The position numbers and the translations under genes are program-made. The notes under the pieces are model-generated. The model was not told the DNA's origin, made no database searches, and saw nothing but the letters and a program-made list of their open reading frames with translations. This document shows positions 22,953-34,976 of a stretch of 64,000 bases of DNA, one piece after another (position 1 is the first letter of the stretch; each line of letters starts with the position of its first letter). The stretch covers positions 48,756,042-48,820,041 of the forward strand of contig NC_085869.1 in assembly GCF_034702125.1 (NCBI RefSeq), given 5' to 3'. Source of the DNA: Engraulis encrasicolus (Eukaryota; Chordata; Actinopteri; Clupeiformes; Engraulidae).

Positions 22953-24219
22953 CCTGGGGACCATTCCATCATTGGCGCTGAATTCAGCGGCGCTTACGCG
23001 CAAAAGCGGAGTTTCAACTAACAGCAGCTTACAGTAAACTTGAGGCAGACACCGTTCCACCACTGAGGATCAGCTGGGTCTTGGCTAGTTTCACTTCAGC
23101 CGCGCTCATCAAAGCTGGCGTTGCGCTCGTGCACCTTGTACATGGGAAGTTCATATCGACGATTGTCGAAAATGCGATCATGTTGTAGACTCGGGCATGC
23201 CTTGTCATATCAAGTCTTTATCAGAGATATTAGGCGACCATCTGTAGGTGAGCGGTAACGCAACCGCACTTTGATTGAGAGACCAGCGTTCAATCCCCAC
23301 CATGCGTAATGACAGATCATAACTCAATTATCAAAGGGAGAGTCTCATCCGAACCTCGACTGCCATCATTTCAATGCGCAAAAATAAAATGCTTGCATCA
23401 TCTAAGATGTTTTAATTTTATCTTTCAGAAGAATTTATTTTATGATAATAGGCATAGACTAGGTAAAACGTTTGGCAGAGATAATAGAATCATTGCAATG
23501 CAAACTCCAAGCGTAGGCATCTGCAAGGTGGTTGTGAAGACGTTTTTTTTATTGCCTATGCTGAAAATAGCCTAAAGGTCTACATTTAAGGTAGGCCTAT
23601 TGGTAGACCTATTGCTTGACAGCAAATGAAGCCAGCCACAAAGCGACATCAAAGGAGAGAATAGGCAAAGGTATGTTATAAAGTTTTCATTTCTAACATG
23701 TCGCCATGCAAGACTTGAACCCAGGACGACCTCTTATTACGCAGCGCACCTGCCCACTGGGCCATTCACGTCTTCATTGTCATGGAAGGCATTGTCCAAT
23801 ATCATCTTAGTAAATCAACACTATAAATGTTTTTTAAAATATGCTGATTATCAGAAATCCCGCGAAATGAAAGACAATGGTAACTATTGTAGTTTTTACT
23901 GGCATTATCACATCATAGACTATTAAAATAGAGTGACTGGTTCGCTTTGATCTCGTAAAATGATGGCGGGAATCAAGCGGAACGTGCCCGTTGTGACAGC
24001 TGTTTCCTGCAGGTTCATGTTTTGTGCAACACTGATTCATTTAGCCTGGTGTTAAACCTGGGAGCTACCAGGTTAACGTTGGAGCATAAATTACCGTGGC
24101 AACTCAGCTGAGTTTCAGGTTAGCAAGGCTGATGGAACGGATCTCTGTCCAAAAACAGCGTAGTTTACCGACTTGAGCTCGGATTTGGGGTTACCGCCGT
24201 TGATGGAATGGTCCCCTGG
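22953..24219. mobile_element. 1.27-kb TIR element with tRNA-like inserts
   Basis: The ends are CCTGGGGACCATTCCATCA and, reversed, CCAGGGGACCATTCCATCA. No transposase ORF was seen. At 23247-23306 a segment has an A-box-like ggtgagcggtaacgc and a B-box-like gttcaatcc. At 23705-23765 the opposite strand has a similar tRNA-like pattern (the plus strand reads tgaacccagg). These are probably SINE pieces within a non-autonomous DNA transposon. Confidence 0.65.
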
Positions 24220-25010
24220 TCACTATGATGTTTTTGTTGTTGTTGGTTTGTCTGCTTTGCCTGATTTTTTCGTCCTTATTGTTTAATATTTAAAAAAATA
24301 AAAATAAATAAAAAGCAGAACCTTTTGTTCCCAGAAATCTTTAACTCTAGTTGAACACATATAAACAGTTATAGTATCACTGAGTACTGCTGTATTCCCC
24401 AATTGAAACCTGACATGCAGTATTATGTAAAGGCTTTTGCTCTCACAAATTACAACATCCAGTTAAGTCAGCAGAAGTTGCAGAAGTCATTTCTTTTTGA
24501 AAATAATAGTGTCTTGCACATCCTGTGCTACAGTGAAAATGGACCATCCAACTTATGTTAGTGCTAACTTCAAAAGTCAGCCTCCATGATGACATGGGGG
24601 TACAGTAGTGCATTGGTTAAGTTGTTCTCACTCATCTGTGAGTTAAATACAGTGCTGAATGATATAGATGGGGTTTAAACAGCATGAAAAGCCACTCATG
24701 CATTATATTTTGAAAGGAGATCTTCAATTACTGCCACCTAGTAAGGACAAACTGCATTCTCTACTATGTTTTAACAGTTTAACTCCATCATATGGACCAG
24801 CAGGTGATAAAATGGCGGGCTTTTTTGGTCAAGACCTGTCACACTGTAAGCATTACAGAAAGGAAAACATTGCAAAACATGGCAAGAAATACAACCACCA
24901 GTTAAGCTGGTGAAATCATGTCCAAGATGGGAAATCTCATCGGTTAATGTAATCAACTGTTAAGTTTTTTCTTTTGCTTTATTTTTGGTCTTCCTCGACA
25001 TTTGCTGCCT
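24220..25010. other. Intergenic stretch, no gene seen
   Basis: AT-rich with short open frames that show no recognisable domain. Confidence 0.4.
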
Positions 25011-25225
25011 TTTATTGTCCCCGTCCCAACTCTTTTGAGACATGTTGTTTTTACATATTCATGAATATCCCACAAAACAATAATTTTGGTCAGTTTTGAT
25101 GGCTGATGTGTTTTCTTTGTACCTTTCTCCATGTAATGTAAGAATCAGAAGTTTTGAAATTGCCAGTATTTTGTTATTATTCACAATTTACCTTGTGTCC
25201 TAACTTCTATGGAGTTGGGGTTTGT
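25010..25225. mobile_element. Fragment of a common fish repeat (tgtcccaacttttt type)
   Basis: Begins attgtccccgtcccaac and ends taacttctatggagttgggg, both matching by eye the ends of a repeat widespread in fish genomes. Diverged and non-coding. Confidence 0.45.
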
Positions 25226-25237
25226 GCTAATCCTGTG

Positions 25238-28200
25238 TAAGGAAAACATTAGAACATGAATATGTCCCTGGTTCTTAGAGTGAGATGAGTGAGCCATCTC
25301 TGTGAGAGTAAAGCTGATTGGCTGTCGACCTGACGAGGATTTTAGTAAAATCACTTCTGAAAGGTGAAATTCGCGCTGAGGGCTGGACCGCCCGGAGGCT
25401 ATATAATGTGGCGTCGAAGGGGCGAACAGTAGTTAAATGGCTGTGGCGAATCGGGTGAAGTAGAGAGATGGCTCGCTCATCTCTCTAAGAACCGGGGACA
25501 TATTCATGTCCTAATGTTCTTATTCGTAAGAATTCATTCACCATCTCTGTGGGAGGATGCAATCACTCTCGGATTGCATGCTGACCAACCCCCGAGTCGG
25601 ACGTTCACAGAAGGTCCCCTGCATGGCTAGTGCTCCCAGTACCCAAGCCTTTGGCGGGTGATCCCAGAACCCTGTGTCCCAGAAGCATAGCGGTCACATC
25701 AAGCCTGTGGAACCGGCCCAGCCAGCCGCTCTACACACTGCCGAAAATGTGGCACCTCTGAAGAGGGCCCAAGACGTGGAGACAGCGCGTGGGAGGAACG
25801 CCCCTGGACTCAGGCCAGCAGGATGGCCTGAACCAGCCATTTGGAAATTCTCTACTTGGACAAAGCAAGGTCCTAAGAGGGGTTAGCGAAGCACACAAAC
25901 AGCTGCTCAGTCTTTCTGAAAAAGTGAGTCCTGACCGTTGGAGACTCCAAACATAACCGTGGAGCACTGTGTGCCACAGCCGGGAAGTCGGGAAACACAG
26001 TGTCCGAAGACAAAGGACGTTCACGTGCAAGACGGGAAGCGGTGAAAGTTTCATCAGAAACTCCACTCACAGCAACCAACTCGCCCAAGTGAGGGGGAGA
26101 AATGGAAGCATTAGCTAAAGCGCAGTGGTAAGGCACATTAGGCTTAGCTGCGCATGCTGAATGGGATACACTCTAAACACTAGCAGTGTCGGGTATGGGA
26201 AGAGGACCCCGTTTAACGGGAAGACCAGCTTGGGTCAACCTGGTGAGACGGGACAAAACGAGAGATGGGATTAACCAAACGCTCGTAGGGAGGTACATGA
26301 AGAGCGTTACTTGTGCTAGGTACGAATTTCAGACATAAACCCTCAGAAGGATCCACACGGAGCAACCGGGGAGGGAAATGAAGAGTACGAAACACATTTT
26401 GAACACAGATTTGAAGCCTCACACATGTTTGGCTCGATATCCGGCAAAATGGAGCTAAACCGCTGTTTAAGCGATAACTCAGAAGGGGCAACCGAGCGAC
26501 CACAGTGTGGAGGGACTCGGTTAATTTGTTAGAACTCCCTCTTGCGATGTATCTCCGATAGTGCGCAATAGAGGGATCATGGGACAAAGACACCCGGTCA
26601 CGGGGACCGCAGTTAGCTGAAGTAGCAGCCTTATCATGCCTACTCCGGGCACTTTGTGAAAGCGAGGAATACGGGTTGGTGCTAACAGTGCATGACATCG
26701 ACATGTGTAGGGACACAATAGCCCTCTTCCCATTGACCCTTTTCTATGGGTTTAGCGCAAAGAGAGTACACACAGAAGAACAATCTCTCGGGGGTAAATA
26801 CATTGGCCACGGTGTAGTACGGGGGCGTGGCCTGAGGACACGAGTGGATGGAAAATTAACTCCCTTGCGCATGGTCAGTGGGTGCGACAAACATTTCCGT
26901 ACTCCGCAAAATCCGAAAGAGGATATTTGGTTGTCAGTGTTCAATGTGTGGCCAAATTAACTGCAGCTGTTGGTCAGCAGTAATTGCTGGAGGTAATTAA
27001 GGACAGCTGACAAACATTCACGCTGTCCTATGACCTGTTCCACACTTCGACCCTCGCGGAAGTGGCATTGCACTTAACCATGCTTCCAATACTGACCGTA
27101 AAAGAAGAATTGTACTCCCCTCGCCATCATTCCGTACTACGCTCTGATGACGTATGTAAGCGCTCTTGTCTCAAGCCTCTTTGGTTTAGTGTTCCACTGA
27201 GGCGTGGCTTCACTTTTTTCTTTTACCCCGCCCTTACCCCACCCATCTTCAGTTATAACAGGGTCGATTTTATAATCGCGTAGGAAGTCGTCAGAAGTAG
27301 TTTAGACAGGGATAGCTCGCTCCCTTTTAGACGGACGCACGCTGCCACAAAAAAAAAATGTGCAAACGAGCCGGCCGAGGAAGGAATTCTACCCTTAATT
27401 CCGAGTAGCGGGGGAAAATTAAACACAGTTTCAGTCACACAATCATGATGCCGCGACGAGGCCGAGGCGATTGTGGTGCCATGATGATGAATCCGACGAA
27501 TCCTGCGGTGAGTGGGGGGGTGGCGAGATACTCGGAAGCGAGGCTTCTGCTATGGCCTCTTTTTAGCAGCTAGGTCCATCGCTGAAGAGTTGGATGTCTT
27601 TGCGTTAGCTAGCACTGAATAAGGGACAAACCGACGGCTCGACGAGACATCGGTGGCCATACAGCTCGGGCTTCGGTGATGCTCCATGGGATCGTCCGGG
27701 CACTCAGCTCATTGTACAGGGGACGAAGTCTGTTGCCTGCTGAGCTGCAGCCTGAGTCGGGGGGACCAGGTTGCCCTTGTAGTCTGGCTGACGGGGGTGC
27801 CTGTCCACGACGACTCCTCCAACGCTGCTATCGCTCGTTCACCGAACAGTCCAGAGCAGGACAGTGGCATATCCGTCTTCTCGCGTTCCTGGAGGGAGGT
27901 GGGGTGTAGCCACATCCCCCTCGACCCAGCAGCTGCCAGGCCCGTGGTCCTACCACCAGCCTGGGCGGCTCCCGTTGTGCGGTGGAGGATCCAATCCGAT
28001 GCTAGGCGGTGCTCTTTCAGGATGCCGCCCGTTGGCTCTCCGTTAGCCATGTGGTCGGCCATGTCGCTCTGAAGTGCAAACGAATGTGCGGACAGCACAG
28101 CGGCAGCGTTAACCGCCCTGCAGACCTGAGTGGCAGAGCGGTAGGATTTTTCCCAGAGTGTGAGGGTGAACTGGCTCATCTTCCCCAGGAGCCTCAGCTG

Positions 28201-28870
28201 TGTGGATGACGGTCCCAGGCTTCCTGGCTGGGGCTCAAAGTATCGGGCGAAACGTGTCTCAAGAGCAGGCATTCTATCCCATCCCAGGGAGCACGCGCCC
28301 GCTGAGTCTCGGAATGCGCAGCAACGTCGATGGGTTAATCTGTCACCACTTCCTCCACCCCCTCTTCTGCTGTGACCAGCTCCGGCAAGTCAACAGAGGA
28401 CTGAGCCTCCTGCTGCGGATGTGGGTCCAGAGGGGTAGGTTCAGAGGTAAGCGACTCATCGTCTTCCTTCTCCTCTAGTTCCACCGTTGTGTCCTCTTCG
28501 GAGCCGTAATCTGCCTCATCGCTAGCGATTAGCATACGTTTAAGGGCAGCTAGGCGCCCCTCCAAGGTGTCCGAGTTCATGCGGCGGCACCTCTTGCATT
28601 TTGTCCGGGTAATGCCGAGGCACAACACACAAAGGAAATGAGGGTCTTCCTATGAGATGGGGTAACCGCAAAGGGAGATGCACTCTTTTGCCTCCTCTTC
28701 ATCCGTCTTCCTGTCGTCAGACGCTGTAGCCATGTTAGCTGCACGGTGTTGTAGTACGCATTTGTAGCACGCTAGTCGGACATAGCAGGGTAGCTAGTCA
28801 GAGCATCGCATATGGTCAAAGTCCCTCGACGAATTTCCTTGGAAAACGTTGAGGAAGAGGTCTAGAAAGT
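25238..28870 (-). mobile_element. DIRS-like retrotransposon remnant
   Basis: An inverted pair lies at the left edge: aacattagaacatgaata... near 25246-25281 is mirrored near 25490-25525 (36 bp, about two mismatches). A TATA-like tatataatg lies between them at about 25400. On the minus strand, 28733 down to 27709 reads as a broken gag. Inverted terminal repeats and this gag type suit DIRS elements. No tyrosine recombinase or reverse transcriptase was recognised in 25540-27700, so the copy is internally deleted or that part is diverged. The right limit is uncertain. Confidence 0.5.
27709..28733 (-). pseudogene. DIRS-type gag pseudogene
   Basis: An ATG at 28733 opens a frame with a Cys/His cluster (C-I-S-L-C, H-F-L-C-V-L-C-L-G) typical of DIRS gag N-termini, interrupted by TAG where a residue is expected between the two Cys pairs. 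The frame goes on through an acidic stretch (28335-28628, D-Y-G-S-E-E-D) and stops. In another frame, 27709-28272 (187 codons) contains E-K-T-D-M-P-L-S-C-S-G-L-F-G, resembling the conserved S-P-S-G-L-F-G of fish DIRS gags. One nonsense codon and one frame change make it non-functional. Confidence 0.55.
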
Positions 28871-29089
28871 GATACAGTTTCTCAGCTACTACATTGTGTT
28901 GTGATGTCTGAATCTTCAATACTTTTCTAAAATGCCACATGACGTTTTTAACCCCTTCAAGATGTCATTAAGAATTTGAGTGGTAACACAGTAATATAAC
29001 TCACTCCCACTTTACTTTTTTTAAACTTTTTTTTTACATCATATTGTACATGACTCCAAACTGCTCTATGCTTTTGAGTTCTATGTGAA

Positions 29090-30050
29090 CTGGCAAGGCC
29101 TAGACAAGACAAGGCAAGGCAATTTATTTTTAAAGCGCATTTCATACATGGAAGCAATTCAATGTGCATTACAAAGAAATAAAAAAACATGCAAAACAGA
29201 ACAACACGAAAAAAAGAGAGAGAAGAGAAAAAGCATAAAAACAATAGCAGCGCAAGGCATGCTGTAAAATAAGTAAGATAACAATACATAACAAAGGCAG
29301 ATAAAAACAAGATAAAAAAGGCAGGAATAAAACAGGAAGATAAAAAAGAATAACAGATATAAAAATAGCTAAAACCCACGAAAATATAAATGAAGGCATC
29401 TGAAAACAGCTTCGTTTTGAGTTTGGTTTAAAAACATTGAACAGATGGGGCACTTTTAATATCCTCAGGAAGCTGATTCCAGAGCCTTGAGGTGTAAAAA
29501 CTAAAAGCCGCCTCACCACCCTTCATTTTAATGCTAGGTAAAACCAATAATTTTTTATGCCTAGCTGGCGTATAAACACAATTAGTATTACCGTAGCCCC
29601 TTAATGCGTGCCGTACTTCCTGTGGCATGCTGTAATAGACATTGAAAGTTAACTACTATAGTACTACACTACTATGACAGTGCACAGGGCCTTTAGTATA
29701 CATTATGACTTGGTCATTGCCATTCTGGTAACAGCTCATTTATAAAGCCGTGTCTTAAGGTTCCAATTCCAAAGCTCACCAGGGGCCAATGCAGTGACCT
29801 TAGGATTGGTGTGATGTGTCAAATCTTTTAGTTCTTGTAAGGAGCCTCGCAGCTGCATTTTGGATACGTTGGAGTTGTTTAATAGTTTTCATGGGGAGGC
29901 CAGTGAAGAGGCTGTTACAGTAGTCAATCTTACTTGAAATGAATGCATGCACTAGTCTTTCTAAGTTGTTTAAACATATGACCCCTGATTTTAGAAATTG
30001 TTCTCAGTTTCTCTAGAGCCATTCTGCAGTTGGTTATCATATCTTGTTAT
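29090..30050 (-). mobile_element. Antisense L2/CR1-type LINE 3' fragment
   Basis: The minus strand from about 29900 reads L-Q-R-I-Q-N-A-A-A-R-L-L-T-R-T-K-R. Lower down (29450-29628) it reads E-A-A-F-S-F-Y-T-S-R-L-W-N-Q-L-P-E-D-I. Both are standard C-terminal motifs of fish L2-like LINE polyproteins. Stops and frame changes separate them. The lower part (29090-29200) has the ggcaaggcaatttattttta word common in fish repeats. A related piece is near 37230-37440. Confidence 0.7.
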
Positions 30051-30098
30051 ATACCATATCAAAGCTTGGAGTGTGTAGTATACAAATATTAACCTATG

Positions 30099-30282
30099 GG
30101 ATCAAAAAATGAGAATAAATTCTCTGACTAAGGCACTAAGGCACTTCTTCTTCGAAGAAGAAGGCACTCATGCCGCTACGCGTGGGCCTTGTTTTTAATA
30201 TGTCCATGTAGGACCTGTCGTATCAATAAAGACTTTAATTTGGAGTGCCTTAGTCAGAGAATTTATTCTCATTTTTTGATCC
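30099..30282. repeat. Perfect 39-bp inverted repeat with internal palindrome
   Basis: Arm 30099-30137 and arm 30244-30282 are exact reverse complements. The loop contains a perfect 20-bp palindrome CTTCTTCTTCGAAGAAGAAG at 30144-30163. Non-coding, perhaps a MITE. Confidence 0.85.
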
Positions 30283-30299
30283 TGGAAGTACTATACCTT

Positions 30300-31136
30300 G
30301 GACTAAAGAGCACCCAAACCCAAGAAGCCAACAAACTATCTGGATAAGAGCACGCCATACTCCACAAACTGAAATTATTAACCTATATTTGGTGTACTTA
30401 TTTGCATACCAATGGTTGTTAGGCAAAAACCGGTTTGAAGGCTGTCATTGTGATTATCATTACCATCGTCACTCTGCACCCAACTACTGCTGTGCAGGAC
30501 TGTATAATGACTTGTGCCAAGCACTGAATACTAACCATTCGAAGAACAAAATATAATTTCAGCAGGGGATATTTTCAGGGCACACTTTGGGCCCTATATT
30601 ACCAATTGAAGGGCATTGCAGTGCCACGGTGTACTTGATCATTGTTGCAGGCAGTTAAACCATTTCTGATGGCAAAAGGGGGTCCAGCCCTTTACTAGCA
30701 ATGTGTACCCAATGAAGTAGCAGGTGAGTGTGCATGTTGTTTATCTATGCTTTTTCTTGCAGAAATTTTACTGTATGTTTGTCCTCTGAATGGTCAGTAT
30801 ACAGTGCAAAGCACAAGTCAGTATACAGTCCCATCCAGCAGCAGGGATTCCAACTTGCAACCCTCTGCTAGCTACTTGTGCTAGCTTTGCACTTCTCTGG
30901 TGGTATTGTCCCCCATGCTTCCTTTGCAATATGTTCAACCACTTTGTGATCTTCATCTCAAACAAGTGTTCTTGCAGAATGTTTTACATTTTGCTGTAAA
31001 TCATGATACCTGTGGTATGGTTAAGGCCTCCAGTACCAGAGGCAACAAAGCCCAGCTTTGTGTATAGTGTTCAGCATATGGTGCCTGCTGAAACAACTAA
31101 ACAAGAATGTTCCAAGATTGCCTTTAGGTCTGTAGA
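30300..31136. other. Stretch without gene
   Basis: No recognisable feature other than ordinary AT-rich sequence up to the hAT element. Confidence 0.4.
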
Positions 31137-31144
31137 TGTTAGAC

Positions 31145-33010
31145 TAGGCCTGGGCAAAAAATCGATGTGATTTTAAAATCGAGTTTGAACGTCAAATCGA
31201 TTTGTTTTTTGAGAAATCGCGTTATACGATTTTAAAAAAAATCATCTGTCAGTTTATGTAGGCTATCCAAGCGCGCAGCGCATTGCATTACGTTCGCCAC
31301 TTGGCGAGGACGTAGGCTGTCTACCTCTGTGTCTCCTCCCCCATTACATGCACAAACAAACGTGGTGAGTGAAATGGTTTGACAGAAATATAGTGAAACG
31401 GGCGAGGAATACGGGCTCCTGTTCAAAAAAGGTGACACTACCTCCTATCGTTTTGCCAATGATACCAAACAACCTACCACTTTGTAAATTGGGAATGACA
31501 GTGTTCATAACGTAAGCTGTACGCCTAGCAGCCGGACTACAGGCATGTTTGAATATTTGAAACGAAAACATCTCGCGGAGAAAATGCTAAACAAACTACT
31601 CTACCCCTACCACAAGAGTGGAGCAAGGTGGAAAGCAGTCACGGATGCAATTAGCCTAGAACTACCTACTACGATATGCTTCCAATTTATTCGGCAGAGA
31701 AGAGAGGTTTTCAGCATATGCTTAAAGTTTTGGATGCGCTGCTTCCTCGTCTGTATAATCCTAACCAACATGTGAGTTGAAAGGAATATCTCTCCCTCCC
31801 TCTCTCGCTCGCTCACACACACACACACCCAAGCACCCGGAGCAATCGGTCTCTCGCGCGCGCGCTCTCTCTCCCCCTCTCTCTAAAGCCCTTACTCGGA
31901 CGGGACTAGTTAGGAGACTTGTGGTAAAGTAATAACCGCGTCTGAACGCGACATGTCAGTAAAGATAGCGGCGATATCTGTAAACTTCACCGAGAGTTTT
32001 ACCACCTGTTAAGCAGTCTGGAGAAATTACCAGCTGTATTTTACAGTGCGAATGCGCTGATGTCTGATTAAATGCATGAAACGCGATATCTACTCTACTC
32101 AGGCTTGCAAACGTTACCGTCTTGAAGTAAGCATTGTTTTAGGGTGTTGCTCCAAAATGTTTTCTCTGTGTTAACGCAGCAATGTTCAGATGCATCGACA
32201 TGTATTTAGACGCATTACTATGGGCTCTGATGGGAAACCAGCAGGCAATTGCTAAATTTGTTCATCTGGGACAAGAGCCTCCATACATCTGCACTATAAT
32301 GCATCATTAATTATATGGTGGGGGATGGATGGCACGTGACGACAAATCTCAACAGTGCCTGAGGGTTTACCCCTCACATTTTTGTTCTTTCTCTGAGATG
32401 TTTCAATGTAATCCCAATTGGTCATTTCTATTAGCAATGTTCTGAGATAAAATTACATTAGGCTATATAGCTATATATATATTTGGCCTGGAATTCCCAA
32501 ACTTTACTATGAGCCCTCCACATACAGGTAGATTCCAGTCAAGCCCCCCTGACATGGGACATGCCACACTATTTTTTTTCTCTGCACCCAGTTTCACACC
32601 TTGATAAAGTTTGTGTATTCCTAAGACCATTCAGGTACTACAGAAAGCACAATACATAAATATTGTAAAGAACAAAATTATTCCACTGGTATTTAAGCCT
32701 ATTTTTGGTTTATTTTGGCTATTATAAAACTATATTTATACTTTATACCTGGCATCCTCTCACGGCCCCCCAGGCGTCCCCAGGCCCCACTTTGAAAAAC
32801 CCTGCTATAGGGTACCTCATGTCCATATAAACTGGTCCAGTACGAGTAGACTTCAATCACACATACCAGAGGCACCGCCACACAAACAGAGCCTACTTCT
32901 CTCTCTGTCTCTCTGTCTCTCTCTCTGTCTCTCTCTCTGTGTCTCTCTCTGTGTCTCTCTCTGTGTCTCTCTCTGTGTCTATGTCTCTCTCTCTGTCTCT
33001 CTCTCTCTTT

Positions 33011-33045
<35 letters not shown>

Positions 33046-33194
33046 AGGGGCCTAGAGCTCAATTTTTATTTTTTATTTTTTTATTTTTTTATTTTTTGGG
33101 GGGGGGGGGGTATTGAATCGAATCGTGAATCGTGAATCGAGTTTGTTAATGAAAAAATCTAGATTTTTTTTTCAGGGTGAATCGCCCAGCCCTA
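31145..33194 (+). mobile_element. hAT transposon remnant with 8-bp target duplication
   Basis: TGTTAGAC occurs immediately outside both ends (31137-31144 and 33195-33202), the 8-bp target duplication expected of hAT elements. The ends TAGGCCTGGGC and, reversed, TAGGGCTGGGC form imperfect inverted repeats followed by ATCGAT-rich subterminal DNA. Inside, 31410-31780 keeps broken ZBED-like coding: F-K-K-G-D-T, then M-F-E-Y-L-K-R-K-H-L (end of a BED finger) and W-K-A-V-T-D-A-I. Most of the transposase is deleted. A CT/CA microsatellite (32898-33043) has expanded inside it. Confidence 0.85.
32898..33043. repeat. (CT)n then (CA)n microsatellite
   Basis: About 113 bp of CT with GT interruptions followed by about 30 bp of CA. 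An A/T-rich block and a run of 12 G (near 33099-33110) follow. Confidence 0.97.
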
Positions 33195-33391
33195 TGTTAG
33201 ACCTGGTGGTTTTTCCAGTAGATGTTCAAGTACTGGTGTGTTTGTGTGTGGCCATTCATTGCTAATGAAGTGAACAGTTTGTCTTTTCAACAGTATACCG
33301 TTCAATGACTATGCAGGGTCTCGGTAACTAATTTGAAACTAGGCTTTTTGATTATTCAGAAATGGGTCTGGGGGTCATGTCTTTTGCAATG

Positions 33392-33393
<2 letters not shown>

Positions 33394-33423
<30 letters not shown>
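33394..33423. repeat. (TA)n tract at LINE 5' edge
   Basis: About 15 TA units. A matching TA-rich tract is at 34471-34500 beyond the LINE 3' end. Confidence 0.95.
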
Positions 33424-33425
<2 letters not shown>

Positions 33426-34475
33426 AGAATAATTCTCGCACTCAAATCTTGCCTCAAATAAGTACTTTACAGGGACAGGAAATAGAAAGAGTGTCAAGTT
33501 ACAAATGTTTAGGCTTTCTAGTGGATGAAGACCTAACTTTTAATTCTCATGTGAACAATTTGGTGCGTAAATTAAAAATAAAGTTAGGATTTTATTATAG
33601 AAATAAGGCATGTTTTAATGTTAGAGCCAGAAAGGAGCTAGTCACTTCTACATTTGTCTCTGTATTAGACTATGGTGACATTATTTATATGCATGCTTCT
33701 AAATCTGTGCTACGGGCTCTAGATTCTGTTTATCACTCAGCATTACGCTTTATTATTTTAGCCAAATACTCAACCCATCATTGTGACCTTTATAGTCTGT
33801 CAGGTTGCCACCCACTGTCAGTACGTAGGCAGCTTCATTGGCTGACTTTTATTTACAAAGCAGTCATTGGTCTGCTTCCCTCTTACTTGTCATTGTTTTA
33901 TTCCTCAAAAAATAGATATAATCTTAGATCAAAGGATATTATTGTCTTTAACCCACCTACCCCTAGAACCAACCTTGGGAAATTAGCATTTCAATACAAT
34001 GCCCCCTCAACCTGGAATGAACTTCAGAAACAGCTAGGACTAGACGTTTTCATTCCACTGTCTGATTTTAAGGCACGTATTGCGGACATCTTGCAGTATC
34101 AGTGTGAGTGTTTTTGAGGTTTTGTAGTGAAAAAAAAAATCATTATGTTCATCCTGTAAGTGTCTGCACTGGTCTATGCTTCTTGTTATGTCCTTGTTGT
34201 GTATGTTATTGATGAGCGCTGTTTGTCTTGCTTGCATGTTTTTGTTATGTCCTGCATGTTTCTCTATGGTAATGTCTTGCATGTTTTTATGTCTCAATCT
34301 TTTATGCTTTGCTGTCTGTGGATATGTTGTCTTTGTGACTTGTTTGTTTCTGTCTGTATTGTGAGTCGTATGGAGTGCGTTTTGCGTTTTTGCTGCTCTT
34401 TTGGCTAGGGCACACTTGAAAAAGAGGCAACTGCCTCAATGTGTTTTTACCCTAGTAAAATAAAGGAGAAATAAT
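33424..34475 (+). mobile_element. 5'-truncated LINE, C-terminal ORF intact
   Basis: An open frame to 34117 reads K-C-L-G-F-L-V-D-E-D-L-T-F-N-S-H, S-V-L-D-Y-G-D-I-I-Y and W-N-E-L-Q-K-Q-L. This is the region downstream of the reverse transcriptase catalytic core in L2/jockey-type non-LTR elements. The 5' part, including the catalytic F-A-D-D, is absent. About 690 bp remain open without a stop, so the copy is young. TA repeats abut both ends (33394-33423 and 34471-34500). The 3' end reads aaataaaggagaaataa. Confidence 0.8.
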
Positions 34476-34896
34476 ATATATATTATATATATATATATAT
34501 TGCTGTTTGTTATTGATATCAACTGTTTACTTGATTTATTACACAGAGCCCTTTTGGAAAATGTGTCTGCGGTGGATACTTGTCATCCTGAATCTTTACC
34601 GTCAGGATGTGGATTGTGCTTTACATTGTTGTTGTGAATATTAATTAAATGGTAAAATGGCAGCTTCAATTTTTAATTGCTAATGAATGACTAAAAAGGT
34701 TCCACGTACAAAATGGACCTGATGTCACACAATGAGCAGCTTGTGTCTTTGTTATCTGGGTTTGGAGAATATAGTGGCGTGCTGTCTCCTTCAATACCTT
34801 TTGATTTGAATTGGGTAATTCTGCCTCAAAACTTTGACCACATAACCACTCACACCACAATCAATATCGGTATGCACTTGGTATAGCATACTTTTT

Positions 34897-34902
34897 TTTA
34901 TT
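34897..34902 (-). terminator. Poly(A) signal of crystallin gene 4
   Basis: AATAAA on the minus strand, 75 bp past the stop codon. Confidence 0.65.
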
Positions 34903-34976
34903 TGTTGGACCACAATGCTGAAATGTTTTTTGTGATAATCTATGGCACAGAGAAAAATGTTTTTCATACAGTGTGT

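Noticed and set aside
23247..23306. Possible tRNA gene
   Set aside because: Box A and B words are present but I could not fold a full cloverleaf with a sensible acceptor stem; it lies inside a TIR element, so a SINE piece is more likely.
26213..26716. 167-codon minus-strand frame in the DIRS-like region
   Set aside because: No recognisable polymerase, RNase H or recombinase motif. It may be a by-product of high G+C, so it is not listed as a gene.
27709..28272. Host gene encoded by the 187-codon frame
   Set aside because: Its S-G-L-F-G region and the upstream Cys cluster with stop fit a broken DIRS gag better than a cellular gene.
31545..31775. Functional ZBED gene at 31.5 kb
   Set aside because: It lies wholly inside the hAT element, covers only the end of the BED finger and a short following piece, and then loses the frame.
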